The notes beneath the pieces are model-generated. The model worked only from the letters and a program-made list of their open reading frames with translations, did no database searches and had not been told where the DNA came from. A program made the translations under genes and the position numbers. From an uncultured bacterium (GTDB taxonomy: Bacteria > Verrucomicrobiota > Lentisphaeria > Victivallales > UBA1829): a DNA stretch of 47,153 nucleotides. This document shows, in pieces, positions 16,697 through 24,600 of this stretch. The stretch is from NCBI GenBank assembly GCA_900549415.1, contig URNX01000026.1, positions 1-47,153 of the forward strand, written 5' to 3'. Positions within the stretch are counted from its first letter, which is position 1. Every line of letters starts with the position of its first letter.

Positions 16697-18010
16697 ATGA
16701 AAACAGCTCTCGGAATCGACCTCGGAACAACGAAAGCCGCAGCCATTTTGCTGGATGAAGACCGGGCTCTGCTCGGTGTCGCCAACGCAGCACATCATGC
16801 AGATATTCCGTCCGCGCCGGGCGGGGCGGAACAGGAACCGGCAAAAATTCTGGAGGCGGTCGCGCAGATCATTGCCGGACTGCCGCAGGATCAGCTCGGC
16901 AGAATATCGTGCATCGGCGTTACCGGACAGATGCATTCTGTCCTGCTCGGAAACGGAAACAATGTTTCGCCGCTCATCACCTGGCAGGATCACCGCTGCG
17001 GAGCAGAAAGACTGAAGCGTTTTCAGACGGAAACCGGGCTTCCCCTGCGCGAAGGTTTCGGCGGAACGACCCTCGCGCGTCTCGCGGAGGAAAATCAGCT
17101 CGGAGCATGGAATTTTGCGGCGACAATCAACGATTATCTCGTTTATGTCCTGACCGGAAACAAGCGCGTCATTACCGATCCGACTCATGCCGCAAGCTGG
17201 GGGCTTTACCGTGACGGCGGCTGGAACCTGAAGGCGCTGGAGGCTCTGCATATTCCCGTTTCCATTCTGCCGGAAATCCGTCCGTGCGGAGCAGTCGCCG
17301 GAACGGTCTGTGCGGAGGCCGCGCGCAGGTTCGGCATCCCGGAGGGTGTCCCGGTAGTGAATGCAATCGGGGATAATCAGGCGTCGATTCTCAGCTGCGG
17401 CCGCGACTTTGCACACGAAATTTATCTGACGCTTGGAACGGGGGCACAGCTTTCCATGGTGGTGGACAAGGCTCCGGCGGAACTTCCGGATTCGCTGGAA
17501 GCGCGTCCGTTTCCCAGCGGACGTTCTCTGCTGGTTGCCGCTCCGCTCTGCGGCGGCGCCGCGTTTGCATGGCTTGCGGATACGGTCAACGCATTCCGCC
17601 GCGACCTCGGAGAACCGGAACTCCCGAAAGGCACTCTGCTGGATCGTCTTGACGCTCTTGCTCTTGCGGAGCTGGAGCGCGGCGAGCCGGAACTGACAAT
17701 TGCTCCGCACTTCCTCGGCGAGCGCTGGAATCCGGATTTGCGCGGAAGCTGCAGCGGTCTGACTCTTGCGAATGCCACTCCGGGAAAGATCGGCGCCGCG
17801 CTTGCGCTCGGAATTGTCCGCAATCTCAAATCCGGCTTCAGCGCGGAGGTGCTGGCGGACCGCCGTTCCATTATCGGTTCGGGGAACGCGGTGCGTCTGC
17901 TGAAGAGCATTCAGTTTGCCATTCAGCGTGAATTCGGTCTTCCGCTCTGTCTGACGGAAACGCGCGAAGAGGCGGCAGTGGGCGCCGCTCTTCTTGCGCT
18001 CGGGAAGTGA
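16697..18010 (+). CDS. FGGY-family carbohydrate kinase (sedoheptulokinase-like), 437 aa
   Basis: The ATG at 16697 is chosen over an upstream TTG at 16682 because AAGAAGAGA precedes it and the protein then begins directly with the ATPase fold (ALGIDLGTTKAAAILLDED). VTGQMHSVLL and SPLITWQDHRCGAERL are the FGGY substrate-side motifs, and the latter resembles sedoheptulokinases. The C-terminal actin-like domain includes YLTLGTGAQLS and IGSGNAVRLLKSIQFAIQREFGLPL. At 437 residues it is slightly shorter than typical xylulokinases. It phosphorylates a free sugar or polyol in the cytoplasm, consistent with the neighbouring hydrolases; the exact sugar is uncertain. It appears to be a single-gene unit with its own promoter. 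Confidence 0.82.
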   Translation: MKTALGIDLGTTKAAAILLDEDRALLGVANAAHHADIPSAPGGAEQEPAKILEAVAQIIAGLPQDQLGRISCIGVTGQMHSVLLGNGNNVSPLITWQDHRCGAERLKRFQTETGLPLREGFGGTTLARLAEENQLGAWNFAATINDYLVYVLTGNKRVITDPTHAASWGLYRDGGWNLKALEALHIPVSILPEIRPCGAVAGTVCAEAARRFGIPEGVPVVNAIGDNQASILSCGRDFAHEIYLTLGTGAQLSMVVDKAPAELPDSLEARPFPSGRSLLVAAPLCGGAAFAWLADTVNAFRRDLGEPELPKGTLLDRLDALALAELERGEPELTIAPHFLGERWNPDLRGSCSGLTLANATPGKIGAALALGIVRNLKSGFSAEVLADRRSIIGSGNAVRLLKSIQFAIQREFGLPLCLTETREEAAVGAALLALGK

Positions 18011-18017
18011 AAACGGG

Positions 18018-18521
18018 TTATTTCAGTTTCAGTTCCAATGCCTGAACGTCGCACCATTTGCCGAATTTGAATGCGGCGTTCTTCCAGAGTCCGGCGTCTT
18101 CAAAGCCGTGGCTGCGGTGAAAACGGAGACTCGGAACATTGTCGGCTGTGATGATTGCCATGAGTCCCGCATAGAACCCGCGCTGTTTCAATTCGCGGAC
18201 GAGCTGCTCCAGGAGCGGCGAGCCCCAGCCGCGCCCGGTGAATTCCGGTGCGAGATAGATGCTCAGTTCCGCCAGACGGTTTGTATCCTGCGGACGGAAA
18301 CGGTCGGCGCATGCGTAGCCTGCAACGGAGCCGTCCGCCGTCTCAAGAACGAGAAACGGGCAGTTGTCGCGGTGTGCGGTCTCGACTTTGGTGAGCATTT
18401 CCTGTTCCGTGAGCGGGAGGTCGTTGAAAGTTGCCGTCGTGTGGAGAATGTAGTGATTGTAAAGCGCCGTCAGCGCGGGGAGATCCCCGGGCTGAAACGG
18501 ACGGATTGTGTATTCGTTCAT
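18018..18521 (-). CDS. GNAT-family N-acetyltransferase (phosphinothricin acetyltransferase-like), 167 aa
   Basis: The start ATG at 18521 lies one base after the TAA of the permease gene, so translation is probably coupled. The protein begins YTIRPFQPGDLPALTALYNHYIL and has LAELSIYLAPEFTGRGWGSPLLEQLV, containing the GNAT acetyl-CoA binding signature (R/Q-x-x-G-x-G/A, here GRGWGS), and ends with NVPSLRFHRSHGFEDAGLWKNAAFKFGKW. This is the pattern of Pat/Bar-like enzymes, which acetylate small amines such as phosphinothricin or methionine sulfoximine/sulfone. As the last gene of an organosulfur-type import operon, acetylation of a sulfur-containing amine is a reasonable but unproven idea. Confidence 0.85.
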   Translation of the reverse strand: MNEYTIRPFQPGDLPALTALYNHYILHTTATFNDLPLTEQEMLTKVETAHRDNCPFLVLETADGSVAGYACADRFRPQDTNRLAELSIYLAPEFTGRGWGSPLLEQLVRELKQRGFYAGLMAIITADNVPSLRFHRSHGFEDAGLWKNAAFKFGKWCDVQALELKLK

Positions 18522-18522
18522 G

Positions 18523-19257
18523 TTATCCGGCCTTCCGATAGCGGAGGAGACGCGCTCCGCCGAGTTCCAGTATGCCGTCGCTGAGCTTCCCGAGGATTGC
18601 GAACAGGACAATGCTCGCAATGATGACGTCTGCGCGGCTGGTCTGCTGCGCGTCGTACATCAGGAAGCCGAGCCCCTTTGACGCGCCCATCAGCTCGGCT
18701 GCGACGACGAACATCCACCCGAGGCTGAGTCCGCTGCGGAGCGCCGTAATCCACGACGGCAGGGCGGCGGGGAGAATGATCCGCAGAATCAGCTCTTTCG
18801 GTCCGAGCCCGAACAGTTCGCCGACTTCCACCAGCTTGCGGTCGACCTGCTCAATGCCAGACGCGAGAGTCAGGTAGACCGGGAAGAAGACGCCGGTTGC
18901 GATCAGCGCAATCTTGCTCTCTTCGAAGATTCCGAGCCAGAGCAGAAAAAGCGGAACCCACGCCATCGACGGAATGTTGCGCAGAGCCTGCAAGGTCGGG
19001 TCGAGGAGTTTGCGTGCGGTTTTCGAGTATCCCGTCACCGCTCCCGCGACAGTTCCCGCGGCCGCGCCGATCAGGAAACCGACCAGCACGCGCAGCGTTG
19101 TCACGCCGATGTGTCCCCACAATTCGCCGGCGCGTCCGAGTTCAAACAGCGTCTTCGCGATTGTCAGCGGGGAGGGCAGCCACTCCGCCTGAATCAGTCC
19201 GAGCCCGGACGCCAGCTGCCATAATATAACGATTGCAATCGGAAAAATCCATCCCAT
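18523..19257 (-). CDS. ABC transporter permease, sulfonate/taurine/nitrate type (SsuC/TauC-like), 244 aa
   Basis: About six membrane helices surround the EAA-loop region (VEVGELFGLGPKELILRIILPAALPSWITALRSGLSLGW), characteristic of the BPD_transp_1 permeases of aliphatic-sulfonate, taurine and nitrate importers. I chose the ATG at 19257 (MGWIFPIAIVILWQLASG): GGAGA lies about 10 bases upstream and the substrate-binding-protein stop falls in between; a longer start at 19293 would run into that gene. It forms the membrane channel with the ATPase at 21091-21864 and the binding protein just upstream. Confidence 0.88.
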   Translation of the reverse strand: MGWIFPIAIVILWQLASGLGLIQAEWLPSPLTIAKTLFELGRAGELWGHIGVTTLRVLVGFLIGAAAGTVAGAVTGYSKTARKLLDPTLQALRNIPSMAWVPLFLLWLGIFEESKIALIATGVFFPVYLTLASGIEQVDRKLVEVGELFGLGPKELILRIILPAALPSWITALRSGLSLGWMFVVAAELMGASKGLGFLMYDAQQTSRADVIIASIVLFAILGKLSDGILELGGARLLRYRKAG

Positions 19258-19261
19258 AAAA

Positions 19262-20263
19262 TTATTTCTCCCTGTTTTTTTCAAGTGGAGCAAAGAACGA
19301 ACGGTCGATCAGGTTTTCAACGACGTCCTTCATTGCGGGACCTTCCTTCAGCACGCCGCTTTTGCGGAGCGCGTTTCCGGCTTCGATGAGCGAAAGTTCC
19401 TGCTTTCCGGTGAAGGCGGCGTCGTTCAAGCCCGTGCGTTCAAGCAGAAGTTTTGCGACTTCGGGCGTGATTTTCGCCTCTTTCGCCACGAGCGCGAGAT
19501 ACTCCGCCGGATGTTCCTGAGCCCATTTGCGCGCCTTTTCATAGGCGGCGAGAACGCGCGTCACGATTTCCGGATGCGCTTCCGCGAATTCCCGGCGGAC
19601 GCTGATGACGTTGTAGGTGTTGAAGTCGACATTGCGGTAGAGGTATCTGGCTCCCGCAAGTTCCGCCTGCGCCATGAGCGGATCCAGTCCCGCCCAGGCG
19701 TCGACGCGTCCGCGCAGGAGCTCGTTCTTGCCGTCCGGATGCTGAAGCGTGACAACTTTGACGTCGTTCAGCGAGAGTCCGGCTCCGGCGAGCGTGCGGA
19801 CCATGAAGACATACGGGTCGGTTCCGGGCGTTGCCGCGATGGTTTTGCCCTTGAGTCCGGCGACGTCTTTCACCGTGCTTCCGGGTTTGAGCAGGAGCGC
19901 GGTCCATTCCGGCGTTGTTGTGATGTAAACGGTTTTGATCGGGTTTCCGTTGATGAAGCTGATCAGCGCGGCGACGCCCGCGGAGGAGCCGACGTCAACG
20001 CTTCCGCTGCGCAGGAACTCCATGGATTTGTTGGAGCCCTGGCTGAACACCCAGCGCACCCGGATGCCGTCCTTTTTCAGATCTTCTTCGAGGTAGCCCT
20101 GCTGACGCAGAACGAGTCCGATGGGGCTCCAGTTCGCGTAGTCAAGTCGAATTTCGGAAAGAGTGTTTCTGGTTGCGGGGTTCTTTTTTGACGGGATGCT
20201 GACGAGCGCCAGAAGCGCCGCAGCCGCGATAATGACTGCTGCAATGATGATTTTCGTTTTCAT
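19262..20263 (-). CDS. ABC transporter substrate-binding protein, aliphatic sulfonate/taurine type (SsuA/TauA-like), 333 aa
   Basis: The N-terminus has one hydrophobic segment (IIIAAVIIAAAALLALVSI) without a lipobox cysteine, so the protein is a membrane-anchored or Sec-exported binding protein. The mature part fits the SsuA/TauA/NMT1 fold: IRLDYANWSPIGLVLRQQGYLEED, a GSVDVGSSAGVAALISF loop typical of the ligand pocket, LKPGSTVKDVAGLKGKTIAATPGTDPYVF, and GRVDAWAGLDP. These features are shared by sulfonate, taurine and related anion-binding proteins, so the ligand class is fairly sure but the exact ligand is not. It lies between the Fe-S protein and the permease in one operon (6- and 4-base gaps). 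Confidence 0.88.
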   Translation of the reverse strand: MKTKIIIAAVIIAAAALLALVSIPSKKNPATRNTLSEIRLDYANWSPIGLVLRQQGYLEEDLKKDGIRVRWVFSQGSNKSMEFLRSGSVDVGSSAGVAALISFINGNPIKTVYITTTPEWTALLLKPGSTVKDVAGLKGKTIAATPGTDPYVFMVRTLAGAGLSLNDVKVVTLQHPDGKNELLRGRVDAWAGLDPLMAQAELAGARYLYRNVDFNTYNVISVRREFAEAHPEIVTRVLAAYEKARKWAQEHPAEYLALVAKEAKITPEVAKLLLERTGLNDAAFTGKQELSLIEAGNALRKSGVLKEGPAMKDVVENLIDRSFFAPLEKNREK

Positions 20264-20269
20264 ATTCTC

Positions 20270-21094
20270 TTATTCTCCTCTCCGGTCGACTCGCGACCCG
20301 AATGCTCTCATGTGGTTCCATGCGTTGATTTCCGGCGAATTGCCGGGGTTGCCCTGCTGTTCGTCAAAGTAGCGTTTCACGCCCGGGCGGTTCCAGAATT
20401 TGCGGTCTTCCCCGACGGGGCAGACTTTTGTACAGATTCCGCACGGCCAGTTTCCCGCGTCCTTGAGTTCCTGATGCCGGATGGTGCAGGCGTTCATATC
20501 CATCTTGGCGAAGCGGTCCTTGCGGTCGCCCGTGAGCGCCTGAACCGGACAGAGCCTGCGGCAGACGTCGCAGTGCAGACAGAGGTCTTTTTTCATGACC
20601 TCGTCGGGCTCGATTTCCGCGCTTGTGAGGACGGATACCAGGCGGTGGCGGGGACCGTACTCCTTTGTGAGGAGTGTGTGGTTCCAGCCGATTGTGCCGA
20701 GACCGGCAAGGTAGCCCGCGATGACATGGCTGAAGCTCGACATTGCATTGTTGATGAGGTACTTCAAGTCGGAATAGCAGTCGCGCGGCGCCCAGATTGC
20801 CGGATGCCCTTTTCCCATGAGCCAGAGGACAAGGTCGTATGCGATGCGGTCGAGCATGATGTTGCTGGTCGTGTAGAGCTCCTGATAGTTGATGGACGGA
20901 GTGCTCTCGACAATCGGCAGCGGCATGGGGACTGCCATGACGATGACCGACTTTGCTTCCGGCCAGATGCGGTCCGGATGAAAGACGGTCGGCGAATCCG
21001 GGTAGTATTCCCGGTAGCGCGCGACATTTGTGAACCCGACGAGCGTTGCGCCGAGCTCCTTTGCCTTTGCTCTGATTTCTTCCTTGAGTGTCAT
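20270..21094 (-). CDS. QueG-like iron-sulfur protein (epoxyqueuosine reductase/reductive dehalogenase superfamily), 274 aa
   Basis: The N-terminal part (LGATLVGFTNVARYREYYPD, AKSVIVMAVPMP) and AGLGTIGWNHTLL resemble epoxyqueuosine reductase and corrinoid reductive dehalogenases. Two ferredoxin-like clusters follow: C172-x2-C175-x2-C178-x3-C182-P, and C203 with C218-x2-C221-x3-C225-P, enough for two [4Fe-4S] clusters. At 274 residues it is shorter than QueG (about 380) and lacks QueG's C-terminal HEAT-like part. It overlaps the upstream ATPase gene by 4 bases (ATGA) and precedes the binding protein, so it is an integral member of the sulfonate-type importer operon. That context makes a queuosine role unlikely and suggests reductive chemistry on the imported compound, which is inference. 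Confidence 0.8.
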   Translation of the reverse strand: MTLKEEIRAKAKELGATLVGFTNVARYREYYPDSPTVFHPDRIWPEAKSVIVMAVPMPLPIVESTPSINYQELYTTSNIMLDRIAYDLVLWLMGKGHPAIWAPRDCYSDLKYLINNAMSSFSHVIAGYLAGLGTIGWNHTLLTKEYGPRHRLVSVLTSAEIEPDEVMKKDLCLHCDVCRRLCPVQALTGDRKDRFAKMDMNACTIRHQELKDAGNWPCGICTKVCPVGEDRKFWNRPGVKRYFDEQQGNPGNSPEINAWNHMRAFGSRVDRRGE

Positions 21095-21864
21095 ATATAG
21101 TATTCAATCCTCTGTTCTGCGGTTGCGAAGAATTCGCGGAAAATATGCTGTTTGACTTCCACAAAGTCCGGATGGCTGCGGTCGCGCGGACGCATCAGCC
21201 GCACAGGGACGATTTCGCGGATTCTGCCCGGACGCGGCGTCATCACGATGATCCGGTCGGCGAGATACACCGCCTCTTCGATGTCGTGCGTCACCATGAT
21301 CATGGTGCTGTTGTCCTTGCTGTGAATGCGGAGCAGTTCTTCCTGAAGATGAATCTTTGTCATTGCGTCGAGCGCGCCGAAGGGTTCATCGAGGAGCAGC
21401 AGTTCCGGTTTGTTGACAAGCCCGCGTGCGATCGCGCACCGCTGCGCCATTCCGCCGGAAAGTTGCGCCGGATACGCCCGCGCAAATTTGTCCAGGCCGA
21501 CGAGTTTCAGATATTCCGGCACGATTTTCACCGCTCCGGAGCGGTCGGCGAGCCCGAATGCGACGTTCTCCTCGACGGTGAGCCACGGCATGAGCCGCGC
21601 TTCCTGAAAAACGAATCCGCGGTCGCGTCCGGGCTTCCCGACGGGTTTCCCGTTGAGTTCGACTTCGCCCTTGAAGTCGCGGATGAATCCGGAGATGATC
21701 CGGAGCATGGTCGATTTGCCGCATCCCGACCCGCCGACGATTGCGATGAAGTCACCGCGCTGAATCTCGAAATTGATGTCGTTCAGAACCTCGACCTCGC
21801 GTCCGTCGACGGGGAAGCTTTTGTACAAGTGCCGGATGGAAAGTATGTTGTCTGTTTCGTTCAC
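21091..21864 (-). CDS. ABC transporter ATP-binding protein, sulfonate/taurine/nitrate type (SsuB/TauB-like), 257 aa
   Basis: Walker A is GGSGCGKST at 44-52, the signature LSGGMAQRCAIARGL, Walker B LLLLDEPFGALD, and the H-loop MVTHDIEEAV. The FQEARLMPWLTVEENVAFG segment is typical of the nitrate/sulfonate/taurine importer ATPases. It energises the permease at 18523-19257 and binding protein at 19262-20263, and is the first gene of the operon. A near-consensus promoter lies at 21901-21928. Confidence 0.92.
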   Translation of the reverse strand: MNETDNILSIRHLYKSFPVDGREVEVLNDINFEIQRGDFIAIVGGSGCGKSTMLRIISGFIRDFKGEVELNGKPVGKPGRDRGFVFQEARLMPWLTVEENVAFGLADRSGAVKIVPEYLKLVGLDKFARAYPAQLSGGMAQRCAIARGLVNKPELLLLDEPFGALDAMTKIHLQEELLRIHSKDNSTMIMVTHDIEEAVYLADRIIVMTPRPGRIREIVPVRLMRPRDRSHPDFVEVKQHIFREFFATAEQRIEYYI

Positions 21865-21900
21865 GGTCAGCCTCCCTGTCTGTTTCGCTGTTGAGACTTT

Positions 21901-21928
21901 AATATACAGCGCATTTTTAAAATGTCAA
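21901..21928 (-). promoter_or_regulatory. Promoter of the sulfonate-type importer operon
   Basis: On the minus strand perfect TTGACA (21928-21923), a 16-base spacer and TATATT (21906-21901), about 37 bases before the ATPase start codon. Confidence 0.75.
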
Positions 21929-21942
21929 CTATTTTAGTAAAG

Positions 21943-21956
21943 TATTTTATAAAATA
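21943..21956. promoter_or_regulatory. 14-base perfect palindrome TATTTTATAAAATA upstream of the importer promoter
   Basis: A perfect palindrome about 15 bases upstream of the -35 box. It could be a regulator site, but a palindrome of this kind in AT-rich DNA can also arise by chance. Confidence 0.3.
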
Positions 21957-22068
21957 TTTTCCGCCGTATTTTGTGAAGGACTGGAAGAGTTTTTCTTGAA
22001 TAGACGACTTGAAAGATTGGAAATTGCCTCTTCCCCGCTTTTTTATTGCCGTTTGTAAAGATTTTTCC

Positions 22069-22096
22069 TTGAAATTCCGCTGAAACATAGTACAGT
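22069..22096 (+). promoter_or_regulatory. Possible prmA promoter
   Basis: TTGAAA (22069-22074), a 16-base spacer and TACAGT (22091-22096), about 30 bases before the prmA start. The -10 box is only moderate. Confidence 0.4.
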
Positions 22097-22124
22097 ATAC
22101 GGCATAAAACAAAGGACGGCACTT

Positions 22125-23012
22125 ATGGAAGACATTCTCTACTGCTTCAGTTTCTCCGATTTCTCCGAAAACGGTGAAATCGTTCCGGAACTGCTCTCCG
22201 CGCTCGGTTACGACTTCAGTTCCTGGCGCGATGCGGAAACGAAAAAACTTGCGCATACGCTCTATTTCAAGACGCGCGAGGAGGCGGAAGCCGCAAAAGA
22301 ACAGTTCGAGGGGATGACGGACACGCTCCGCGATATGGAAGTTTCCATCGGAAATCTTGCCGTCTCCGAACTCAAAAAAGAGGACTGGGCGGAATCGTGG
22401 AAGATTCATTTCAAACCGATTGAGATTTCTCCGACGCTCGCGATTACGCCGTCCTGGATCGACTTCAAGGCGAAGCCCGGCCAGCATGTGATCGTCCTCG
22501 ACCCGGGAATGAGTTTCGGAACGGGACAGCACGCGACAACCAAGTTCTGTCTGACCCAGCTTGACCGCTTTGCCTCGGAACATGATGTTTCGCAGCTCTC
22601 CATGCTTGACGCCGGCTGCGGCTCCGGAATTCTGGCCATTGCGGCGGAAAAGCTCGGATATCATGACATCCATGCGTTCGACATCGACCCCGAAGCGGCG
22701 CGGATCGCGAAAGAGAATGCGGAATTCAATCACTGTTCCCGCATTCATTTCTCCGCTGCGTCGCTGATCGAGTTCAATTCGCGGGGCGTGAAATACGATG
22801 TGATTGCGGCGAACATCCTTTCGTCCGCCCTCCTGGCGGGCAAGGATAAACTGCTTTCCCTGCTGAAACCCGGCGGATGCCTCATCATGGCGGGCATTCT
22901 CGACAAGGAATACGAAACCGTGAAAGCCGCGTTCGAGGCCTCCGGATGTGTCCAGTTCGCCTCGACCGAGGAGAAACAGTGGCGCGGAGGGGCTTTTGTC
23001 TATTCAAAATGA
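22125..23012 (+). CDS. prmA: Ribosomal protein L11 methyltransferase PrmA, 295 aa
   Basis: DPGMSFGTGQHATT at 126-139 is the PrmA hallmark, followed by the SAM-binding motif I (MLDAGCGSGILAIAA, 160-174), an acidic motif II (AFDIDPEAARIAKENA) and DVIAANILSSALLAGKDKLLSLLKPGG, the NPPY-like substrate region in its PrmA form (NIL). The length matches the family. It methylates ribosomal protein L11 on lysines and the N-terminus. Its stop overlaps the next gene's start by ATGA at 23009-23012, so the two are translated together. Confidence 0.93.
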   Translation: MEDILYCFSFSDFSENGEIVPELLSALGYDFSSWRDAETKKLAHTLYFKTREEAEAAKEQFEGMTDTLRDMEVSIGNLAVSELKKEDWAESWKIHFKPIEISPTLAITPSWIDFKAKPGQHVIVLDPGMSFGTGQHATTKFCLTQLDRFASEHDVSQLSMLDAGCGSGILAIAAEKLGYHDIHAFDIDPEAARIAKENAEFNHCSRIHFSAASLIEFNSRGVKYDVIAANILSSALLAGKDKLLSLLKPGGCLIMAGILDKEYETVKAAFEASGCVQFASTEEKQWRGGAFVYSK

Positions 23013-23860
23013 AAATTATTGACGCGCATCTTCATTTTTCCAAATGTGAAGGCTTTGATGAAGTCGCCCGCGTGGCGGGACACTGCAACGAGGCGGAGAA
23101 TCTGAAAGCCGCATTTGATGAATGCGGAATCGTTCTCGGCATCGCAATGGGGGAGATGGGCGGCGAACGGATTGAAGGCGTGGCGACGCCGCGTCTGCCG
23201 AACTGTCCGCAGCCTCCGTTCCTGGTGCACTGCGCCGGACTCGAGAGCTGCGAGCTTTCACGCGAAACGCTGGACCGTTCGCTGGAACTTTTTGACGCGG
23301 AATTCCGCAAACCGGACTGCGTTGGTCTGAAACTTTATCCGGGCTACAACCCTGTTCCGCTGAACGATCCGCTGCATGAACCGTATTTTGCGCTTGCGGC
23401 GAAATATGATCTTCCGGTTGTGATTCACACGGGCGAGCTCGCCGGGACGCGCGGACTGCTCCGCTTTTCGCATCCGCTGAATGTGGATGAACTAGCGGTG
23501 AAGCATCCGGAGAACCGTTTTGTGATGGCGCATTACGGCAATCCGTGGATTGTGGACGCCACGGCGGTTGCGCAGAAGAATCCGAACGTTTATCTTGATC
23601 TTTCGGGACTCGCCGAAGGCAATTACACAACGGACGCATATCTGAAAAAATTCCACGGGCATATGGAGCATATCCGCCATTGGCTGGAGTATCTGGATGA
23701 CTTCAGCAAGGTTATGTACGGTTCGGACTGGCCGCTGATCAACATTCCGTGTTATGTCGGAGTGATCCGGAGTCTGATTCCGGAAGAGTTCCGGGAACAG
23801 GTTTTCTTTGAGAATGCCTGCCGTATCTTCCCGAAAGTCGGCGCGCGCTTGAAAAAGTGA
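23009..23860 (+). CDS. Amidohydrolase-2 family metal-dependent hydrolase, 283 aa
   Basis: The start MKIIDAHLHF overlaps the prmA stop (ATGA); an earlier in-frame start would lie inside prmA and would put about 44 unrelated residues before this motif. HxH (H7, H9) is the N-terminal metal site; VIHTGE, FVMAHYGNPWIVDA and VMYGSDWPLI supply the later histidines and the metal-binding aspartate of the amidohydrolase barrel. The VGLKLYPGYNPVPLNDP segment is typical of TatD-neighbour/decarboxylase-like amidohydrolases. It probably hydrolyses or decarboxylates a small molecule in the cytoplasm. The pairing with prmA suggests shared expression rather than shared function. Confidence 0.85.
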   Translation: MKIIDAHLHFSKCEGFDEVARVAGHCNEAENLKAAFDECGIVLGIAMGEMGGERIEGVATPRLPNCPQPPFLVHCAGLESCELSRETLDRSLELFDAEFRKPDCVGLKLYPGYNPVPLNDPLHEPYFALAAKYDLPVVIHTGELAGTRGLLRFSHPLNVDELAVKHPENRFVMAHYGNPWIVDATAVAQKNPNVYLDLSGLAEGNYTTDAYLKKFHGHMEHIRHWLEYLDDFSKVMYGSDWPLINIPCYVGVIRSLIPEEFREQVFFENACRIFPKVGARLKK

Positions 23861-23864
23861 GAAA

Positions 23865-24329
23865 ATGAAGATGCCTTCCGGTCATATCGCGTCTCCGGAG
23901 TTCCGGGTGGAAGTTGATGTTCTGACTGTTCCGGAATTCTGTTCCCTGTGCCGTGCGGTCGACTGGGATGCTCCGCCGGAGGAACAGGTCGAAACGGCTC
24001 TGGCGAATTCAATTGCCCGCTTTTCTCTTTATTCCGACAGGGAGCTGATCGGCATGGGACGCTTTGTCGGCGATCGCGCGATGTTCTGCTCGGTCTACAA
24101 CTTCGCGATCCGTCCGGAGTTTCAGAATTGCGGAGCCGGAACATTCCTGATGCGTTTCATGCTTGACTGGCTCCGGAATCATCTTCCGTCCGGACGCCAT
24201 ATCTGCTGTGACTTGATGTCCGCAACGGGGAAGACCGGGTTTTACGAGCGTTTCGGTTTCGCTCCGCTTCCGAATTCCGCAATGAATCTGGAAAACGGCA
24301 TGACAATGATGATTGAAGGAAAAGCCTGA
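23865..24329 (+). CDS. GNAT-family N-acetyltransferase, 154 aa
   Basis: The core motif IRPEFQNCGAGTFLMRFMLDWLR contains the acetyl-CoA loop in a Q-N-C-G-A-G form, preceded by YSDRELIGMGRFVGD (strand beta 3-4) and followed by ATGKTGFYERFGFAPLPN. This is a standard single-domain GNAT; its substrate is unknown. It follows the amidohydrolase by 4 bases and is probably the last gene of the prmA unit. It has two Met codons at the start (MKM); the first is used here. Confidence 0.85.
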   Translation: MKMPSGHIASPEFRVEVDVLTVPEFCSLCRAVDWDAPPEEQVETALANSIARFSLYSDRELIGMGRFVGDRAMFCSVYNFAIRPEFQNCGAGTFLMRFMLDWLRNHLPSGRHICCDLMSATGKTGFYERFGFAPLPNSAMNLENGMTMMIEGKA

Positions 24330-24600
24330 GTTCCCGTTTGCTGCATTTGCCCGGTGTTAATGCATATTACACCTCTCTTATTGTTTCCTGAAGAAGTTTG
24401 ATATGCGTCCGTTCTTGTGAAATCAGAGAATTATTCCTTATTTTTTTGAAAATCAACTTATATATGCAATCATAATAGGTGTATAATGTTATATGTATCT
24501 AAAATAACAGATTTCTTAAAGCTTTCTCTTGACAAAAATGCATTTATATGCTATAATATAGCTGTCAAGGAAATAAAACAGAAAGAGGAAAGGAAGAAAA
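24330..24600. other. AT-rich intergenic region (271 bases)
   Basis: No gene is visible. It contains an imperfect GGTGT...ACACC inverted repeat at 24353-24373 that could be a weak terminator for the prmA unit, and a perfect-consensus promoter at 24529-24557. Its AT content is clearly above that of the flanking genes. Confidence 0.6.
24529..24557 (+). promoter_or_regulatory. Perfect-consensus sigma70 promoter of the pseudopilin/GH unit
   Basis: TTGACA (24529-24534), a 17-base spacer and TATAAT (24552-24557), 43 bases before the pseudopilin start. Both boxes and the spacer match the sigma70 optimum exactly. Confidence 0.85.

Larger units (their letters stand above)
21865..22124. other. AT-rich divergent intergenic region (260 bases)
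   Basis: This gap separates the importer operon (minus) from prmA (plus). It holds the importer promoter, a 14-base AT palindrome at 21943-21956, and a likely prmA promoter. I see no coding frame or RNA gene in it. Confidence 0.7.

Noticed and set aside
24353..24373. GGTGT...ACACC inverted repeat as a clear terminator
   Set aside because: The arms match imperfectly and the following sequence has no real T-run; noted only as a weak possibility in the gap entry.
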